A stretch of DNA of 8,363 nucleotides, from the NCBI GenBank assembly GCA_020433785.1, contig JAGRCC010000181.1, positions 1 through 8,363 of the forward strand, written 5' to 3'. This document shows, one piece after another, positions 6,666 to 8,363 of the stretch (position 1 is its first letter; the number at the start of each line of letters is the position of its first letter). Below the pieces are notes generated by a model. It did no database searches. It was not told the origin of the DNA and saw nothing but the letters and a program-made list of their open reading frames with translations. The translations under genes were made by a program, and so were the position numbers. Origin of the DNA: Anaerolineae bacterium (GTDB taxonomy: Bacteria; Chloroflexota; Anaerolineae; 4572-78; J111).

Positions 6666-8266
6666 CCCTCACCCGGCGTATCTGGCACATCGGCCATGTG
6701 ATGGTGATCGTGCTACTGCTGCTATCGACCCGGATTGTGTACTGGCAGTTGTTCCGAGGGCAGACATTACAGCCGGTCGTCCTCGATCCGTCCACAGCGG
6801 CGGCCCAGTATCAGACGCTAGGCGGCGGGAGCGTAATCCCGGCCGGCCCGGCCACCTTTGATGACCTCCCCCAACCGGTGGTGCAACGGACCCGCGTTTT
6901 TTTAGCCGGCATTAAGCGGGGAACTATCTTTGACCAGGCCGGTCGCCCGCTGGCCTACGACTACGAGGAGGCGGACGGCACGAAAGCCCGCTTTTACGCG
7001 GAACCATCGCTGGCCCATGTCACCGGCTATGTCTCGGGGCTGCGCACCGGCGTCACCGGCATCGAGCGCACCTTCAACGTGTCGCTGCTGGGCCTGAACC
7101 GCATTGACACCCAAATCAACCAGATGCTCTACCAGCCGATTGTGGGCAGCGACGTCTATCTAACGATCGACAGCCGAACCCAGCGGGCCGCCGCCGAAGC
7201 CCTGGGCGATCGCGCCGGCGCGGTGGTAGCGCTCGATGCGGAGACCGGCGCGGTGCTGGCCATGGTCAGCCGGCCGGGGTTCGATCCAAACCAGGTGCAG
7301 AACGTGCAGTACGTGACGAACCTATTGGCCAATTGTGGCACGGATGCCAACTGCCAGAGCGCCTTTGTCAATCGCGCGGCGCAAGGCTTGTTCGTGCCTG
7401 GCTCGACCTGGAAAACCGTCACGCTCGTCGCGGCGTTGGATAGCGGCTTGGCCCAGCCGGATACGATGTTTGATGTCGGTCCACCCCTGCAAGATGGCCA
7501 GGGCCAGTATTACGCCTACTGGGTCGATGGCGGCAAGGTGATCGATCGCAACCATCCAGAAGCCGTGCTCAATTTGCAGCGCGCTTACGTCACCTCAGCC
7601 AATGCGGTCTTTGCCCAATTGGGCGATGAGTTGGGGGGCGAAACGCTGATAAATTATGCTCAGCGGCTCGGTTTTGGCCGGGGCGAGCCCCCTCCGCTGG
7701 AGATAGAGACCAGCGCCGCCCGGCTGGCCAATGATCCGGATGCGCTGGAGCGCAATAATTTACTGCGGGCGGTCACGGCCATTGGGCAAGGTGAACTGCT
7801 GGCCTCGCCGCTCAGCGTTGCTTTAATGGTTACTGCTGTGGTAAACGAGGGTGATATGCCCGAGCCCCATCTATTGGCCAGCGTTCGCCACCCATCGGGG
7901 GCTGTTTTGCGGAAGGAACCTCAGGCTATTTGGAGTAAAAATATTATGGCGCCGGAAACAGCCCGGCAAGTGCGCCAGATGATGATCGCCTTGGTGGACA
8001 GAGGCAGCCCGGCGGCGGTACCGGGGCTAACCGTGGGCGGCAAAACCGGCACCGCTGAAGTCGGCGACAACAAAGCCCCACACGCCTGGTTTGCCGGTTT
8101 CGCTGCCAATGAAACGAGGACGGTCGCTATCGCGGTCATCGTTGAAAACGGGGGGCAAGGCAGCAGCGTCGCCGCGCCCATCTTCGCCCGGGTAGCCGAT
8201 GCCGCCCTCAATCATTACGGCGAGCCGGTTGAGGAGGTTGTTCCGCCACCAGTGGCGCGGGAGTAA
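6662..8266 (+). CDS. pbpA: Class B penicillin-binding protein (D,D-transpeptidase), PbpA type
   Basis: A 534-residue protein that cross-links peptidoglycan stems outside the membrane. An N-terminal signal-anchor (about 9-30, followed by YWQLFRG) is typical of PbpA proteins. RGTIFDQAGRPLAY (86-99) is the class B N-terminal motif, and a short linker domain follows. The transpeptidase domain (about 160-520) has all three motifs: Ser248-Thr-Trp-Lys251, Ser312-Ala-Asn314 and Lys461-Thr-Gly463. The juxtamembrane part (about 40-83) is longer than in mycobacterial PbpA (491 residues in total), and two Cys (225, 231) lie in a short insert before the active-site Ser. No PASTA domain follows; the C-terminus is a short Glu/Pro tail. 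Its ATG overlaps the rodA stop (ATGA, 6662-6665), with AAAGGA at 6647-6652 as a possible ribosome site. The overlap implies a matched polymerase/transpeptidase pair. Confidence 0.94.
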   Translation: MTLTRRIWHIGHVMVIVLLLLSTRIVYWQLFRGQTLQPVVLDPSTAAAQYQTLGGGSVIPAGPATFDDLPQPVVQRTRVFLAGIKRGTIFDQAGRPLAYDYEEADGTKARFYAEPSLAHVTGYVSGLRTGVTGIERTFNVSLLGLNRIDTQINQMLYQPIVGSDVYLTIDSRTQRAAAEALGDRAGAVVALDAETGAVLAMVSRPGFDPNQVQNVQYVTNLLANCGTDANCQSAFVNRAAQGLFVPGSTWKTVTLVAALDSGLAQPDTMFDVGPPLQDGQGQYYAYWVDGGKVIDRNHPEAVLNLQRAYVTSANAVFAQLGDELGGETLINYAQRLGFGRGEPPPLEIETSAARLANDPDALERNNLLRAVTAIGQGELLASPLSVALMVTAVVNEGDMPEPHLLASVRHPSGAVLRKEPQAIWSKNIMAPETARQVRQMMIALVDRGSPAAVPGLTVGGKTGTAEVGDNKAPHAWFAGFAANETRTVAIAVIVENGGQGSSVAAPIFARVADAALNHYGEPVEEVVPPPVARE

Positions 8267-8309
8267 ATAATTAACCATAAAGCGCCAAAGCCACAACCAA
8301 AGATCAGGA

Positions 8310-8339
8310 CGCAGATTTTCGCTGATAAACGCTGATATA
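8310..8339. repeat. Three tandem degenerate 10-bp units
   Basis: Three consecutive units begin with CGCAGAT, CGCTGAT and CGCTGAT (8310-8319, 8320-8329, 8330-8339). The second and third share CGCTGATA exactly. They lie in the non-coding DNA after pbpA, which contains no clear intrinsic terminator. They look like part of a dispersed intergenic repeat. Confidence 0.5.
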
Positions 8340-8341
8340 AA

Positions 8342-8360
8342 TAGGACTTACGCAGTTGGG
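8342..8360. mobile_element. Possible edge of a dispersed repeat or IS/MITE (partial)
   Basis: TAGGACTTACGCA (8342-8354), just after the tandem units, resembles terminal sequences of small palindromic or IS-type elements that I associate with Chloroflexota and Cyanobacteria. This is from memory, not a search. The window ends nine bases later, so no partner inverted repeat or transposase can be seen. Confidence 0.3.
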
Positions 8361-8363
8361 TGT

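Noticed and set aside
8253..8287. TGGCGC/GCGCCA inverted repeat across the pbpA stop as a terminator
   Set aside because: Only 6 bp of stem with a 23-nt loop and no following T-run. It does not look like an intrinsic terminator.

Overview
The window looks like chromosomal DNA of a bacterium from the Chloroflexota (Anaerolineae/Caldilineae-like). This is an inference. It rests on an actinobacteria-style kinase/FhaA/FhaB/RodA/PbpA cluster whose proteins are not actinobacterial in detail, on mid-to-high GC with TTG and GTG starts, and on the intergenic repeat style. No rRNA or tRNA gene, CRISPR array or complete insertion sequence was found.

Layout. (1) Positions 1-156 are intergenic: an AT-rich repeated tract, then a perfect 22-bp inverted repeat. 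(2) 157-1374 encodes an MFS permease with distant FucP-like features and a clear ribosome binding site. (3) 1505-1998 is an AT-rich type II toxin-antitoxin pair with the toxin first: a RelE/ParE-fold toxin, then a short Phd/YefM-like antitoxin. (4) 2107-8266 is a five-gene operon behind a good sigma-70-type promoter: a membrane Ser/Thr kinase, a DUF3662-FHA protein (FhaA-like), a membrane-anchored FHA protein (FhaB/FipA-like), a SEDS glycosyltransferase (RodA/FtsW) and a class B penicillin-binding protein (PbpA). Gaps are 8, 9 and 3 bp, followed by a 4-bp ATGA overlap. (5) 8267-8363 is a non-coding tail with three tandem 10-bp units and a TAGGACTTACGCA stretch that looks like the edge of a repeat or mobile element.

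How the genes work together. RodA and PbpA form the polymerase/cross-linker pair that builds peptidoglycan. The kinase would sense something outside the membrane and phosphorylate threonines that FHA domains read, so the first three genes look like a phospho-signalling layer controlling the last two. In Actinobacteria the PknB ectodomain is a set of PASTA repeats and a PP2C phosphatase (PstP) is part of the cluster. Here the kinase instead carries an unrecognised extracytoplasmic domain of about 160 residues, no PP2C gene lies in the window, and the second FHA protein lacks the usual phosphothreonine-binding arginine. These differences are the most interesting content of the window.
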